Below are positions 17,072 to 25,344 of a stretch of 64,000 bases of DNA, piece by piece (position 1 is the first letter of the stretch; each line of letters opens with the position of its first letter). The stretch is taken from NCBI RefSeq assembly GCF_001293685.1, contig NZ_BCAG01000006.1:620001-684000 (forward strand), given 5' to 3'. This DNA comes from Desulfatitalea tepidiphila. Its GTDB lineage: Bacteria; Desulfobacterota; Desulfobacteria; Desulfobacterales; Desulfosarcinaceae. The notes beneath the pieces are model-generated. The model saw only the letters and a list, made by a program, of their open reading frames with translations. It was not told where the DNA came from and made no database searches. The position numbers were made by a program, and so were the translations under genes.

Positions 17072-18004
17072 ATGATCAAAAAATCACACCGAAAAATACT
17101 TGAATCTGATCAACTCGGTCCATCTAAAAAAGAAATAAGTGAACGTTTTGTAAAATCAATTAAATTTGTTAACGAAGTATTTCAGTATCTATTTGAGGCT
17201 CCGGAAGGGCATTACATATGTTATCGATGCAATGCTAAAGGACCAATTAGTTACCCATATTCGAAGAGAAAAAACGAAGGTAGATTTTCAAGTATAAAAA
17301 TCGGCGAAGGTTTCATGTCTTCGTACTGTGGAGTTTGCAACGGCACTGGTTTTGTGGATTTTGTGACAAACGCAAGAAGACCGACCACACAAACTCACTT
17401 GGATTATGGATTCTATATACCAACTACCGCGATTGATCTTGATGATAAGGAAATTGCCTCTACTATTTTTTATAATTTGTATAATGGCCATAACTATAAG
17501 GGCCTTAACTTAAATTTTAAAAAACCAAATTTCGATAGGATTAAAAATAAAAAAATTAAAAAATTTATCGAATATTTCGCAGAATACAAAAAGGCTCGTG
17601 ATAAAAGAAAGAAATTCATTAACAAAAACTTTACTGATTTACAGAACAATTTATTGGAGTCTACTAAATATAGCAATTTTGAAAGAAATCAATATGAATG
17701 TTCCCATTGCAAATCTCAACCATTCGATATTTTACACAATGAAAATTATGACACAATCGATTTGACAATGTGTGGAAAATGTTATGGCAGAGGATACCAA
17801 AATAAGAATGATACACTTCCTATTTTTGACAAATATGTTTTAGAGCTTGAAAATCCCGATTATTCGAACAAAAAGAAAATGCTTAAGAGCATACTGTCCA
17901 ACGCAGATTTATATTATCTTGCCTTGATGGTTAAACTTGATCAAATGAAAAATTCAGAAAAAAAATTGAAAAATAAAACTACCGCAGCCACAGTACCAGC
18001 TTAA
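17072..18004 (+). CDS. Protein with four DnaJ-type CxxCxxxG-like zinc motifs, no J-domain (310 aa)
   Basis: Start at 17072 after ACAGGAGGCAAAA. Two pairs of zinc-binding motifs are visible: CYRCNAKG (about 50-57) with CGVCNGTG (86-93), and CSHCKSQ (210-216) with CGKCYGRG (234-241). This is the spacing logic of the DnaJ Cys-rich domain, in which motifs 1/4 and 2/3 pair around a metal. Here a long lysine-rich linker (residues 145-205) splits the pairs, and there is no HPD J-domain. The gene is very AT-rich and basic. It precedes the candidate origin region, so a role in replication or as a zinc-dependent nucleic-acid or protein binder is possible. I do not recognise the exact family. Confidence 0.75.
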   Translation: MIKKSHRKILESDQLGPSKKEISERFVKSIKFVNEVFQYLFEAPEGHYICYRCNAKGPISYPYSKRKNEGRFSSIKIGEGFMSSYCGVCNGTGFVDFVTNARRPTTQTHLDYGFYIPTTAIDLDDKEIASTIFYNLYNGHNYKGLNLNFKKPNFDRIKNKKIKKFIEYFAEYKKARDKRKKFINKNFTDLQNNLLESTKYSNFERNQYECSHCKSQPFDILHNENYDTIDLTMCGKCYGRGYQNKNDTLPIFDKYVLELENPDYSNKKKMLKSILSNADLYYLALMVKLDQMKNSEKKLKNKTTAATVPA

Positions 18005-18216
18005 AAATTAGAAAATCGAAAAGCGTTGCTTTTCCCAAAGTCGCTGCTGCTTTAAAAACTTTAATCTTGAGACGATGTAAGAAGATAAATAGATATGTGA
18101 CCAATGATTAGCTGCTGATAAACTGTAAATGCCATCTCGGTGAGATTAAAAAATACGAAGTTATTTTAAAAACCTTTTTAATCTAATATTTAGAATAATA
18201 ACAATATAGTAGTTGA

Positions 18217-18335
18217 AAAATTAAAAGATTAACGAAGATCTGAACTTTTATACTATATATATGCTTTTTTATATATTGTATTATTTTTATACTTTTGAGT
18301 ATTTGGGATATAAAGTGAGTTAATCTTTTAATTTT
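18217..18335. repeat. Perfect 17-base inverted repeat, arms 18217-18233 and 18319-18335
   Basis: The arm aaaattaaaagattaac is repeated exactly in reverse complement 85 bases later. The sequence between the arms is nearly pure A and T, with alternating TATATA. It lies inside the larger inverted repeat at 18018-18466. Confidence 0.7.
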
Positions 18336-18367
18336 CGTTGTAAGATGTTGGAATCAGTTTATTTATG

Positions 18368-18388
18368 GGATTAAAAACATTTTAATCC
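18368..18388. repeat. Small perfect hairpin, 9-base arms
   Basis: ggattaaaa and ttttaatcc are separated by three bases (aca). It lies within the AT-rich control region, 33 bases after the second 17-base arm. Confidence 0.55.
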
Positions 18389-18571
18389 GTTTTAATTTTA
18401 TTAATCTAAATCTGCGGGGATTATTATTTTTAGCAGCAAGCACCTTTGGGAAGAGCAACGCTCTTCATTTTTTTACTTTAATTTTCACACATCAAAATTC
18501 TCATCGGCACAAAATCCACTCAAATAAGCGAGAGATCATCCCAAGAATAATAGCTCAGGACAATCCCTCGT

Positions 18572-20896
18572 TTACTGCTGTAAATTCACGATTTCATTGT
18601 CAGGTGCAAATATCCGAAGTTGATTGGCGTGTCTACTCGAATTTGCAATCAGATATCCTTCAGATTCAAGCGCCTTTCGAAAATCAATTTTCGATGTCAT
18701 TCGTTTTATGCCGGCGGATTCACAAAATTTTTGGTAAAGCTTATAGACCTCTTTTAGTGGAGCTGACCTGTCATCCGAGAAAATGATGTCACAATGGGAT
18801 TCGATAAACTCACAAACGCTGTTGTTTTTTTGCTTGTACTGACTTTTCGATTTTCTCATGGAATCACTGACAGCGAATATAAAATCATGATCCCTTAACC
18901 GTCTGTACCCTTCAAGCGCCCAGTTAAATATCCCGGACAGTTCATTCATCAGCTTTCCGGTCAACTCCACATCCATTTCACTTTCGGTAAATTTTTTCGG
19001 AAATTCGATCACATGAATTCTTCTCCACATGCCATAGGTATTGTCTTCGATTTCAGGCAGTGTGTTCATTCCCAAATAGTGCTTGGCATAGGGTTTGAAT
19101 TTCGATGGTTTCTTGTACACCTCCCGGCCTGTCACCCAATCACCAGCGACGACGGACTTGATCAGGTCGGTATTCATGCACCTGGCATTGGGCGTTTCCC
19201 CCGATACGTTGATCATTTTCCCGAATAGTTCTGGCAGATATTTTTCATCGTTCAAACGATTCAAGCTGATGTTAGCCACATTGTCCTTGCCACAGAGGCA
19301 GCTAATTACATCGATGAACACCGATTTTCCATTGCCACCATCACCGATTAAAAAGAATATGACCGCCTTGGGAATGGCCTTATGGAATGCATAACCGACC
19401 GCCTCCTGTACAAATAGGATTGTCGCTTTATCACCCATAAAAATTTCATTCAAGTATTGGAGCCACCTGGGACATTTGGCGCTGGGAGCATAATCATAGG
19501 GCAGTAGGTTGGTCGTAAATATTTCCGGATTATGCGGGACTAACTTGTACCGGGACAGGTCATACAAGCCATTTTGCATGGTCAGGTAACGGACCTGGTC
19601 TTCAAATGCCGTTTCGATATCGATCAGATCATTTCCAATGGCATAGTGGATAAAGTTCGCTTTCGATGCCGGCGTAAACAGCTCACGGTGCTTACCCAAT
19701 TCGGCCTGACAGATATTATTCAACCGGTCATCGCTGCACTGTTCATAGCATTGGCCATTGTATCTGAAAAAAGCCCGCTCTTTTTCAAGGAATTTGAGCA
19801 TATGCTTTTTATACATGAATTCTTGAAAGTTGACGATTTTAAGGGTGTATTTACTCTTGTCGTCTTTTTGCAGGGCACCTGATATGAATAGGGGATCCTG
19901 GCGCTCTTCTTCTGTTAGATGGGAAAACTCCTTGGCCTTTTCAATGCTGTGTTTCAGGTAGGCCTCTGGCGAGGAGTGTTCCCGATATTTGGCGCCGATG
20001 GCATAGTTTTCAAATATGACCTTGATTTGGCCAGCGTCAAAACCCTTATTTACCAAGGCAATGATAACCGCCTGGTCTGCCTCACTCCGGGACGGGTATG
20101 ATCCATCCTTACCATGCAGGATCAGGTTTTTGATTTTATCCGATACCGGAAGTGAGGATATGTTTTTATCCCAATCCGAAGAGGGTGAATCATAGACGGT
20201 GGCCTGTGGTATCGCATTATCTTTGGGTTTGGGCTGAAAATCCATAAATGATTCGAACGCTTTCAGATCATAGGTCGGCCCCGAGTCATCAATTATAATT
20301 ACAGGACGGGGATTGCCAGGGATCTTGAAGTTAAATGTCCCAGGAACGCGCAATATGCGGTTAATATTGTGCGTCCCACCATCAGCATGGATTTTACTTA
20401 AAATCGCCCTGTTGACGTTCTTAAGGTCATTTAGGCCTATTTTTAAAACCTCTGCCGGAAAGTCCAATATCCAATAGCAATGAAATCCGCCACCGCTGTG
20501 AATGACAAGTGACGCTGGTATTTCAAATGCCTTTATTGCAGTGAGCGCTTCATCATACGTATCGTATTCCGGCTTCTTTTTATGGCCATCATGTCCATAG
20601 TCGATCTCAGCATGAAAGGACGACAGGTAGTGTACATTTTCCTCTTTGCCTGCCTTTCCAACCCGTGGATTAACTCCAAAATAGACATCAAGACCTTGCT
20701 GGCATGCTCGATATGCTGCATCGACGGCGTCAGGTATTGTGTTGTGGTAGGATTGATATTTTGGTCCGTTGTAAAACCCGTCAATTTGGATTTCACCGCA
20801 GTCGTTCTGCATAGATGCTTCAAACAATCTGCTTAAAAAATGTGTTGCCGTGTTATTGAATTGCTCTTTGTCTGTGATCATGTTTTGAGGATTCAT
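18572..20896 (-). CDS. Primase-polymerase / SF3 (D5, P4-type) helicase
   Basis: A 774-residue replication protein. The N-terminal part (about 1-230) is an archaeo-eukaryotic-type primase of the RepB'/prim-pol group: HAEIDYG near residue 95-101 supplies the metal-binding acids, SGGGFHCYW near 137 the sxH motif, and RILRVPGTFN near 187 the nucleotide-binding part. The C-terminal half is a D5-type superfamily 3 helicase with Walker A (GDGGNGKS) near 516 and the typical MNTLPEIEDNTYGMWRR motif C near 630. Such proteins melt an origin, prime and unwind DNA for phages, plasmids and satellites. The ATG at 20896 shares its A with the stop of the RHH gene. Confidence 0.9.
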   Translation of the reverse strand: MNPQNMITDKEQFNNTATHFLSRLFEASMQNDCGEIQIDGFYNGPKYQSYHNTIPDAVDAAYRACQQGLDVYFGVNPRVGKAGKEENVHYLSSFHAEIDYGHDGHKKKPEYDTYDEALTAIKAFEIPASLVIHSGGGFHCYWILDFPAEVLKIGLNDLKNVNRAILSKIHADGGTHNINRILRVPGTFNFKIPGNPRPVIIIDDSGPTYDLKAFESFMDFQPKPKDNAIPQATVYDSPSSDWDKNISSLPVSDKIKNLILHGKDGSYPSRSEADQAVIIALVNKGFDAGQIKVIFENYAIGAKYREHSSPEAYLKHSIEKAKEFSHLTEEERQDPLFISGALQKDDKSKYTLKIVNFQEFMYKKHMLKFLEKERAFFRYNGQCYEQCSDDRLNNICQAELGKHRELFTPASKANFIHYAIGNDLIDIETAFEDQVRYLTMQNGLYDLSRYKLVPHNPEIFTTNLLPYDYAPSAKCPRWLQYLNEIFMGDKATILFVQEAVGYAFHKAIPKAVIFFLIGDGGNGKSVFIDVISCLCGKDNVANISLNRLNDEKYLPELFGKMINVSGETPNARCMNTDLIKSVVAGDWVTGREVYKKPSKFKPYAKHYLGMNTLPEIEDNTYGMWRRIHVIEFPKKFTESEMDVELTGKLMNELSGIFNWALEGYRRLRDHDFIFAVSDSMRKSKSQYKQKNNSVCEFIESHCDIIFSDDRSAPLKEVYKLYQKFCESAGIKRMTSKIDFRKALESEGYLIANSSRHANQLRIFAPDNEIVNLQQ

Positions 20897-21063
20897 TACA
20901 TTTCATCCTCCTCTCGATTGATATTGTTCAGCGCCGATGCCACTGCATCTCTGACCCATTCGGCCATACTGGTCTGTTGCTCGTCTGTAATCCGTTTAAT
21001 CAGATCGAAGTGTTCCTGTGGCAGCGCCACGCTGAGGGATTTTGAAAATTGGCGTGTTCTCAT
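20896..21063 (-). CDS. Ribbon-helix-helix (CopG-like) regulator (55 aa), coupled to the primase
   Basis: The ATG at 21063 follows AGGAGGAAACATC; the frame is open upstream without a better start. The product (MRTRQFSKSLSVALPQEHFD and on) has a short N-terminal strand, a helix LIKRITDEQ and a second helix EWVRDAVASALNN, an RHH fold with similarity to plasmid CopG copy-number repressors. The stop overlaps the primase-helicase start by one base (TAATG). RHH-primase coupling suggests that it represses the replication operon and so limits copy number or excision; this is inferred. Confidence 0.8.
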   Translation of the reverse strand: MRTRQFSKSLSVALPQEHFDLIKRITDEQQTSMAEWVRDAVASALNNINREEDEM

Positions 21064-21230
21064 GATGTTTCCTCCTGTAAATGAAATGAACAGCAATGAT
21101 AATTGCTTTTGTATTGATTTGTTACCGCGAATGAAGCATGAAGTATTCAGTTGCAAACTCGTCCGTGCAAAAAAATGGGGCAACCCCCTGTTGGAGATCG
21201 CCCCGCCATTATTTTTCTTTAATTTTCTGC

Positions 21231-22025
21231 TTAAATATCCAACCCGTTTTGCTTGGGAATTGGAATACCCACGATCTTTTTAATCTCTTTTTTCCACCGG
21301 ATCATCGGGTTGTCCTTGTGGCGCCGATAAATTGCCTTGATGATGGTTTCGGTTTGCCCCTGACGCACGTTATCGATGGCCTGTAGCATAACAGGGTCTG
21401 CATGCTTCTCTAAGCGGACCAGGTGGTTCATCGTACCGATCCATATCGAATGGGTCACATATGGCAACAAATCGCTTACAAGCGCGTCTATGTTGGCAGA
21501 ATCGAGCATGGGCTCGACACTTACCGATGTTTGAAATCCGGCCTGGCAGGCGTAGATTAAACACTGCTTGCGCTCATCATAGCTTGGGGCATTCGGCTCC
21601 CAAAATGAAAGAATGCGATTATCGCGGGCGCCGATGGAAAAGCGAAATAGGATCTGATCTCTGTAGGAGCGAAGAAAAACGCACAGTTGCTCAATGCAGT
21701 TGAAATGAGGTTTGGATACGATCAAGATCTGATTGCCCGCTTGAACAAGCCGCCAAATGACGTTTTCACAAGCATCCAAGTTACTATCGGTAATATCATG
21801 TGTAGATGGGAACATGACCTGGCCAGGATATTTCTTATGAGACTTGTACACGTCCTTTTCCCGCACTCGTTCAAGCGGCCATTGTCCCACCGTCAGTTGT
21901 TTTCGACGAACGGCCATCTCTTTGGCATAACAATACAGACAATCATGGGAACAACCGGTGCAGCAATTTACAGTCTTTACTGACCACTCTTGCGTACCTT
22001 CACATTTTATCGATTTTTTAATCAT
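21231..22025 (-). CDS. Radical SAM protein, SplB-like/phage Gp37-like (264 aa)
   Basis: Start at 22025 after AAAGGA. The CxxxCxxC cluster is at residues 25-32 (CSHDCLYC), followed by YAKEMAVRR. The opening (GTQEWSVKTVNCCTGC) resembles small radical SAM proteins carried by phages and mobile elements. The middle has SKPHF and an IGARDN, then VSVEPMLD strand typical of the barrel. The substrate is unknown. It sits between the primase operon and the 505-aa gene, with a terminator upstream, so it has its own promoter in 22026-22054 or is read through. It pairs in style with the longer radical SAM gene at 12321-13415. Confidence 0.8.
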   Translation of the reverse strand: MIKKSIKCEGTQEWSVKTVNCCTGCSHDCLYCYAKEMAVRRKQLTVGQWPLERVREKDVYKSHKKYPGQVMFPSTHDITDSNLDACENVIWRLVQAGNQILIVSKPHFNCIEQLCVFLRSYRDQILFRFSIGARDNRILSFWEPNAPSYDERKQCLIYACQAGFQTSVSVEPMLDSANIDALVSDLLPYVTHSIWIGTMNHLVRLEKHADPVMLQAIDNVRQGQTETIIKAIYRRHKDNPMIRWKKEIKKIVGIPIPKQNGLDI

Positions 22026-22054
22026 TTTTTTTTCCTTTCAAAGTAAAATTAAAA

Positions 22055-22084
22055 GAGCCAATCCCCTTAAACGAAGATTGGCTC
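22055..22084 (-). terminator. Rho-independent terminator after the 505-aa gene
   Basis: On the minus strand, GAGCCAATC and GATTGGCTC form a perfect nine-base stem with a twelve-base loop, followed by TTTTAATTTT. It lies 81 bases past the stop of the gene at 22166-23683 and 30 bases before the start of the radical SAM gene. Confidence 0.75.
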
Positions 22085-22165
22085 CTTAGCTCTGCCATCA
22101 TGGCAAGGTTTCAAGTTTTAAAAATTTATCCGCTCAAGCTGCCGAATTTTTAAAAGTTTAAATTT

Positions 22166-23683
22166 TTAAATCTTCTCGACTTGAGCGGATAACGGATTGA
22201 CCACCAACACCTCTTTACCCTCATAGATCGGATCCTGGATCGTTTCAGGAGCCGGCAACCCAATTGCATTTTCAAGCGTTGGCGTCGTGATATAGTAGCC
22301 GTAATAGCGGCTCTTGGGGGGCTTGGCACGCTCCAGCATACCCATCGTCACAAGAGCCATAAGATCGTTGCTCATGCTCGATAACGAAAATTGGGCATCG
22401 GATCTGCCTATCTTTTCGAATATCTTTTCTCGTGTGGCCCAATATCCAGAACCTTGTGCGATCGTGGACAGTTTTTCGACATCATCGTCTTTGGTCAACA
22501 AGGCGGTGCTGAGTTTGGCCATATTCAAGGTTTTGACCGCATCGAAAACCATCTTCTGACGGTCAGAAAAACGTGTCGACCCGACCAGTAGCATGCCATC
22601 TAGCAGCAAACGGCTGATGTGATATTCGACTTTTGTGGCAACAAGCGGCCCGTTGGACACCGGTTCCGTACCTTTTGCAATACCTGCATTTATTAGCCAG
22701 TAACGCACCTCATCTTCATCCGTACCGAACATTAAAGCCCCAAGCTCCGCCATCTCGACCGTGGGGGGATTACCGATGATGGCACAGATAGAAATCAGGT
22801 GTTTCAGAATCGTCAATTTTTCAACAGCATGATCACAACCACTTTCAATAAAAGCGGTTTCCAATTGCTGTTCGTAAGGAATAACCACCGGCTGTGGCTT
22901 CAACCTCTGAAAAGATTTTCGAAACTTAAATAGGGGCGAATGAATCAAGCCGTATCGCTCATATAGGTCAGGCATGCTTTGGGAAATTGCTCCCTGATTC
23001 CCAACGACAGGAATTTTCAAAACTGAAGGAAGGCTAAGCTCTTTACCAGGCGTGCCGCCGGTAATACCGAGCACTGACACACGCATCTCGGATCGATGCT
23101 CGGACAGGTCAACCTTGTATTTTCCTTTTGTTACCTCTTGCTGGACACTATATCCGCGGGTGAGAATCAGTTCCAAATCTCGAGATACCTTGCTAAAGCC
23201 ATTTACTGTTGGACTAAGGATGCATTTGCCATCAAGTAGTCTCCCATGATCTATATATAGGTGTTCCTGTTTGAATTCCGGAAACTCGATGACCGCATCT
23301 TTCGGAACGATTCTTAAGCATTGATCCAGTAGTTGGACTGCTTCTTGAGCGTTATCGGGTTCGAGCATTGCAGAGATGGGGTGACCTAATCGGGCAGACA
23401 ACATGCACATTGAAATGAGATTCGCTGCCTGAATATTTTCAGGGGTGATCCCAATGGACTGCAGGTGGCCCGATGCCCTATATTGGATCGGTTGAAGAGC
23501 ACCATCGGGCCGTATAATTGGCCATTCGATGAACTGATGGATCGGATCGGAATGCCCCGCGAACACTGTCGGAAGGATATTCTTATCCGGTATAACGCCT
23601 GTGTTGGTTGCAGGCATATCAATTATAATGTCTTCATTCTGTACTTCATGACCCTTTGGGTCAACTTTTTGTGATTGTTTCAT
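22166..23683 (-). CDS. Hypothetical island protein (505 aa) with possible C-terminal winged helix
   Basis: I start it at 23683 (MKQSQKVDPKG) after AAAGGAA. The protein is soluble. Residues 50-130 include helices NIQAANLISMCMLSARLG and EAVQLLDQCLRI. The middle (about 205-235) has SVLGITGGTPGKEL, a glycine-rich turn that is not a standard P-loop (no GKS/T). The C-terminal 150 residues (YHISRLLLDGMLLVG, DAVKTLNMAKLSTALLTKDD, REKIFEKIGRSDAQFSLSSM) look like winged-helix DNA-binding elements. I do not recognise the family. Neighbours are replication genes, so a replication accessory or primase-partner role is possible. Confidence 0.7.
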   Translation of the reverse strand: MKQSQKVDPKGHEVQNEDIIIDMPATNTGVIPDKNILPTVFAGHSDPIHQFIEWPIIRPDGALQPIQYRASGHLQSIGITPENIQAANLISMCMLSARLGHPISAMLEPDNAQEAVQLLDQCLRIVPKDAVIEFPEFKQEHLYIDHGRLLDGKCILSPTVNGFSKVSRDLELILTRGYSVQQEVTKGKYKVDLSEHRSEMRVSVLGITGGTPGKELSLPSVLKIPVVGNQGAISQSMPDLYERYGLIHSPLFKFRKSFQRLKPQPVVIPYEQQLETAFIESGCDHAVEKLTILKHLISICAIIGNPPTVEMAELGALMFGTDEDEVRYWLINAGIAKGTEPVSNGPLVATKVEYHISRLLLDGMLLVGSTRFSDRQKMVFDAVKTLNMAKLSTALLTKDDDVEKLSTIAQGSGYWATREKIFEKIGRSDAQFSLSSMSNDLMALVTMGMLERAKPPKSRYYGYYITTPTLENAIGLPAPETIQDPIYEGKEVLVVNPLSAQVEKI

Positions 23684-23720
23684 GATTGAAATTCCTTTCG
23701 CAAAAAAATGTAAACAAAAA

Positions 23721-23745
23721 GGCCGACCCGGAAATCGGATCGGCC
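23721..23745 (-). terminator. Terminator-like hairpin just upstream of the 505-aa gene (possible attenuator)
   Basis: On the minus strand, GGCCGATCCG and CGGGTCGGCC pair (one G-U) around a short loop, followed by TTTTTGTTTAC. It sits only 38 bases before the ATG of the 505-aa gene, leaving no room for a normal promoter after it. It either ends transcripts from the gene at 24040-25344 or acts as an attenuator for the gene below. Confidence 0.6.
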
Positions 23746-24039
23746 CATAAACAAACAACTACATGCGGCTTGCCTTTATACCCTCATATGCATCACCTCC
23801 ATTGCACCAAAAAATGCTTTTAAACGATTTATTCGTTTATGTAATTTTGTTGATACAATGCAGGATAGTTGTCGAAAACCATCTACCATTCTGTAATTAT
23901 ATTATAATTCGTATTTTTTTAGGGAGGGCATACAAGAATATTCGGTCACACTGTGATATCAAGTTCATTTCTTGTACGAGGATATTTTCGGTGGAAATGA
24001 AAAATGGGATTCAGCTGGAGTTTCACGATTTGAATGGTG
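23746..24039. other. AT-rich intergenic region
   Basis: About 290 bases between the 434-aa gene (ending at 24040) and the hairpin before the 505-aa gene, both on the minus strand. It probably holds the promoter of the 505-aa gene. A plus-strand frame of about 100 codons (23763-24077) lacks a ribosome-binding site and overlaps the end of the 434-aa gene, so I do not call it. Confidence 0.4.
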
Positions 24040-25344
24040 TCAAATGGCCTCATCATCTTTATTCAAGTCTTTATTAGAATCTATATCCCGCTTTTCATTC
24101 TGCGATTGGTGTTCGTCATATCCGAAACAGCGCGCCCAATCCATTGAAGAAGAATCGTGTTTGTCATTTTCAGGGTTAAAATTTTTGATGGCATCAGCTA
24201 TTGATTTGAATTCTCCGACCGGCGGTGAGTTTTGAGCAGAAAAGCTATCGGTTATTTTTTTCTTCTCATCGTTGATCATTTTATTCAGTTGCTTTTTTAC
24301 ATCATTACTTAGCTGTCGTGCACTCTTTATTTCATTTCTCAAATCCTCAAGGTGTTGCAATATACACTCTAGTTTCTCTTCATCATTTAGTTTTGGTTGC
24401 TCCGCTATTTCACAGTATATTTCTTCGAGATCCAGCAAGTTGGATTCGACAATTTCTTCGCAATTCGACTTTTTCAATTTATTAATCTCAAGATTAACTT
24501 TATTCAAACGTTCTTTAATTGATTCAACCCTTTCTTTGCTGTCAAGTTTTGGCTCCTTATTTAGTTCATTTTTAATTTGATTAAGTTTTGACCATATCGG
24601 ATCTAATGCTTCTTCATAGAATGATTTTTTTTCTTTTGTAGTAATTTCATACATATTCATTTCAAGTTGATCCAAAATCAACTCGACATTTTTTCTACGA
24701 TAATTAGCCGCATACTCAATTTTTTCTAAGTAATATTCAAACTCGCCTGGCTTCGGAGATTTATTTCCAGTGCTCTGAATCTCACCATCAAGCAGATTTT
24801 TTAAATGCCGCATCTCACTTGAATCGTTTTTATCAACTCTTGCAAAATCGGCCGTTTGCTTCAGGCACTCATTGGCAGACATTCCCTGTTTCAATAGTTT
24901 ATAAAAATGATCACGGATGCCCGCTTGTCTGATATTTTCGAGGCGAAAACCCGAGTCTATGTTGTTCAGGCAGTTATCTATGTGATTATTCAATGATTCA
25001 GGAGTGTATCTTGATCCTGACTTCTTCTGTGGGAACAATGGCTTTTTTGGATAGAATCTGTGGCCAGCCTTTTTTAAGTGATTCATGTGATTTTGAACAA
25101 TGGTCTTTACCCAATCTGAAATTGGAATCGGGGTTCCATTAACTGATATGGTGTTGCGAGCAATACCAGACTGGGATACGTCACCTATGTTTAATCCACG
25201 GACTTCATGATTTTTTAATGCGCACTTATGGCAAATTTCCGCCATATTGGCCAATACTTCACCATCGATGGTTGGGGTCTGCACCTGTCTAATCTTTTGA
25301 ATGGCTTTTTGGATTTCAGCTGTTGTTAAACGGGTCCGGGCCAT
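24040..25344 (-). CDS. Degenerate tyrosine-recombinase-like protein with a long coiled coil (434 aa)
   Basis: Start at 25344 (MARTRLTTAE) after AAAGGAGGACAT. Residues 25-170 follow the layout of a tyrosine-recombinase catalytic domain: LANMAEICHKCALKNHEVRGLNIGDV corresponds to the region around the first catalytic Arg, and ENIRQAGIRDHFYKLLKQGM to the HxxR helix. The canonical Arg, His-x-x-Arg and Tyr set is not visible (Lys stands where Arg is expected), so it is probably inactive. Residues 210-390 are a Glu/Lys-rich coiled coil. The C-terminus is acidic. It may be a structural or accessory DNA-binding protein of the island. It is divergent from the DUF927-like ATPase gene. Confidence 0.65.
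   Translation of the reverse strand: MARTRLTTAEIQKAIQKIRQVQTPTIDGEVLANMAEICHKCALKNHEVRGLNIGDVSQSGIARNTISVNGTPIPISDWVKTIVQNHMNHLKKAGHRFYPKKPLFPQKKSGSRYTPESLNNHIDNCLNNIDSGFRLENIRQAGIRDHFYKLLKQGMSANECLKQTADFARVDKNDSSEMRHLKNLLDGEIQSTGNKSPKPGEFEYYLEKIEYAANYRRKNVELILDQLEMNMYEITTKEKKSFYEEALDPIWSKLNQIKNELNKEPKLDSKERVESIKERLNKVNLEINKLKKSNCEEIVESNLLDLEEIYCEIAEQPKLNDEEKLECILQHLEDLRNEIKSARQLSNDVKKQLNKMINDEKKKITDSFSAQNSPPVGEFKSIADAIKNFNPENDKHDSSSMDWARCFGYDEHQSQNEKRDIDSNKDLNKDDEAI

Larger units (their letters stand above)
18018..18466. repeat. Imperfect 33-34 base inverted repeat pair, arms 18018-18050 and 18433-18466
   Basis: The left arm begins gaaaagcgttgcttttccca. The reverse complement of the right arm begins GAAGAGCGTTGCTCTTCCCA, and both continue through AAAG and a GCTGCTGC-like end. 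About 28 of 33 positions match. Each arm also contains its own small palindrome around gcgttgc, where the changed bases are compensatory (AAAAGC/GCTTTT against AAGAGC/GCTCTT). Compensatory change suggests that the hairpin itself matters, as terminators, protein sites or structures used in replication. Confidence 0.7.
18005..18571. other. AT-rich region with nested inverted repeats; candidate replication origin or control region
   Basis: The 567-base gene-free stretch is the most AT-rich part of the window. It lies between the 3' ends of the zinc-motif gene and the primase-helicase gene, so both genes converge on it. It is bounded by 33-base imperfect inverted repeats, contains a perfect 17-base inverted repeat and a 9-base-arm hairpin, and has several copies of TTAATCT. 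Convergent genes do not need promoters here, which makes an origin, a primase target site or a transcription-termination zone more likely than a promoter region. This is inference from layout. Confidence 0.4.

Noticed and set aside
23763-24077. A 104-codon plus-strand frame
   Set aside because: No ribosome-binding site, AT-rich, and overlaps the end of the 434-aa gene.
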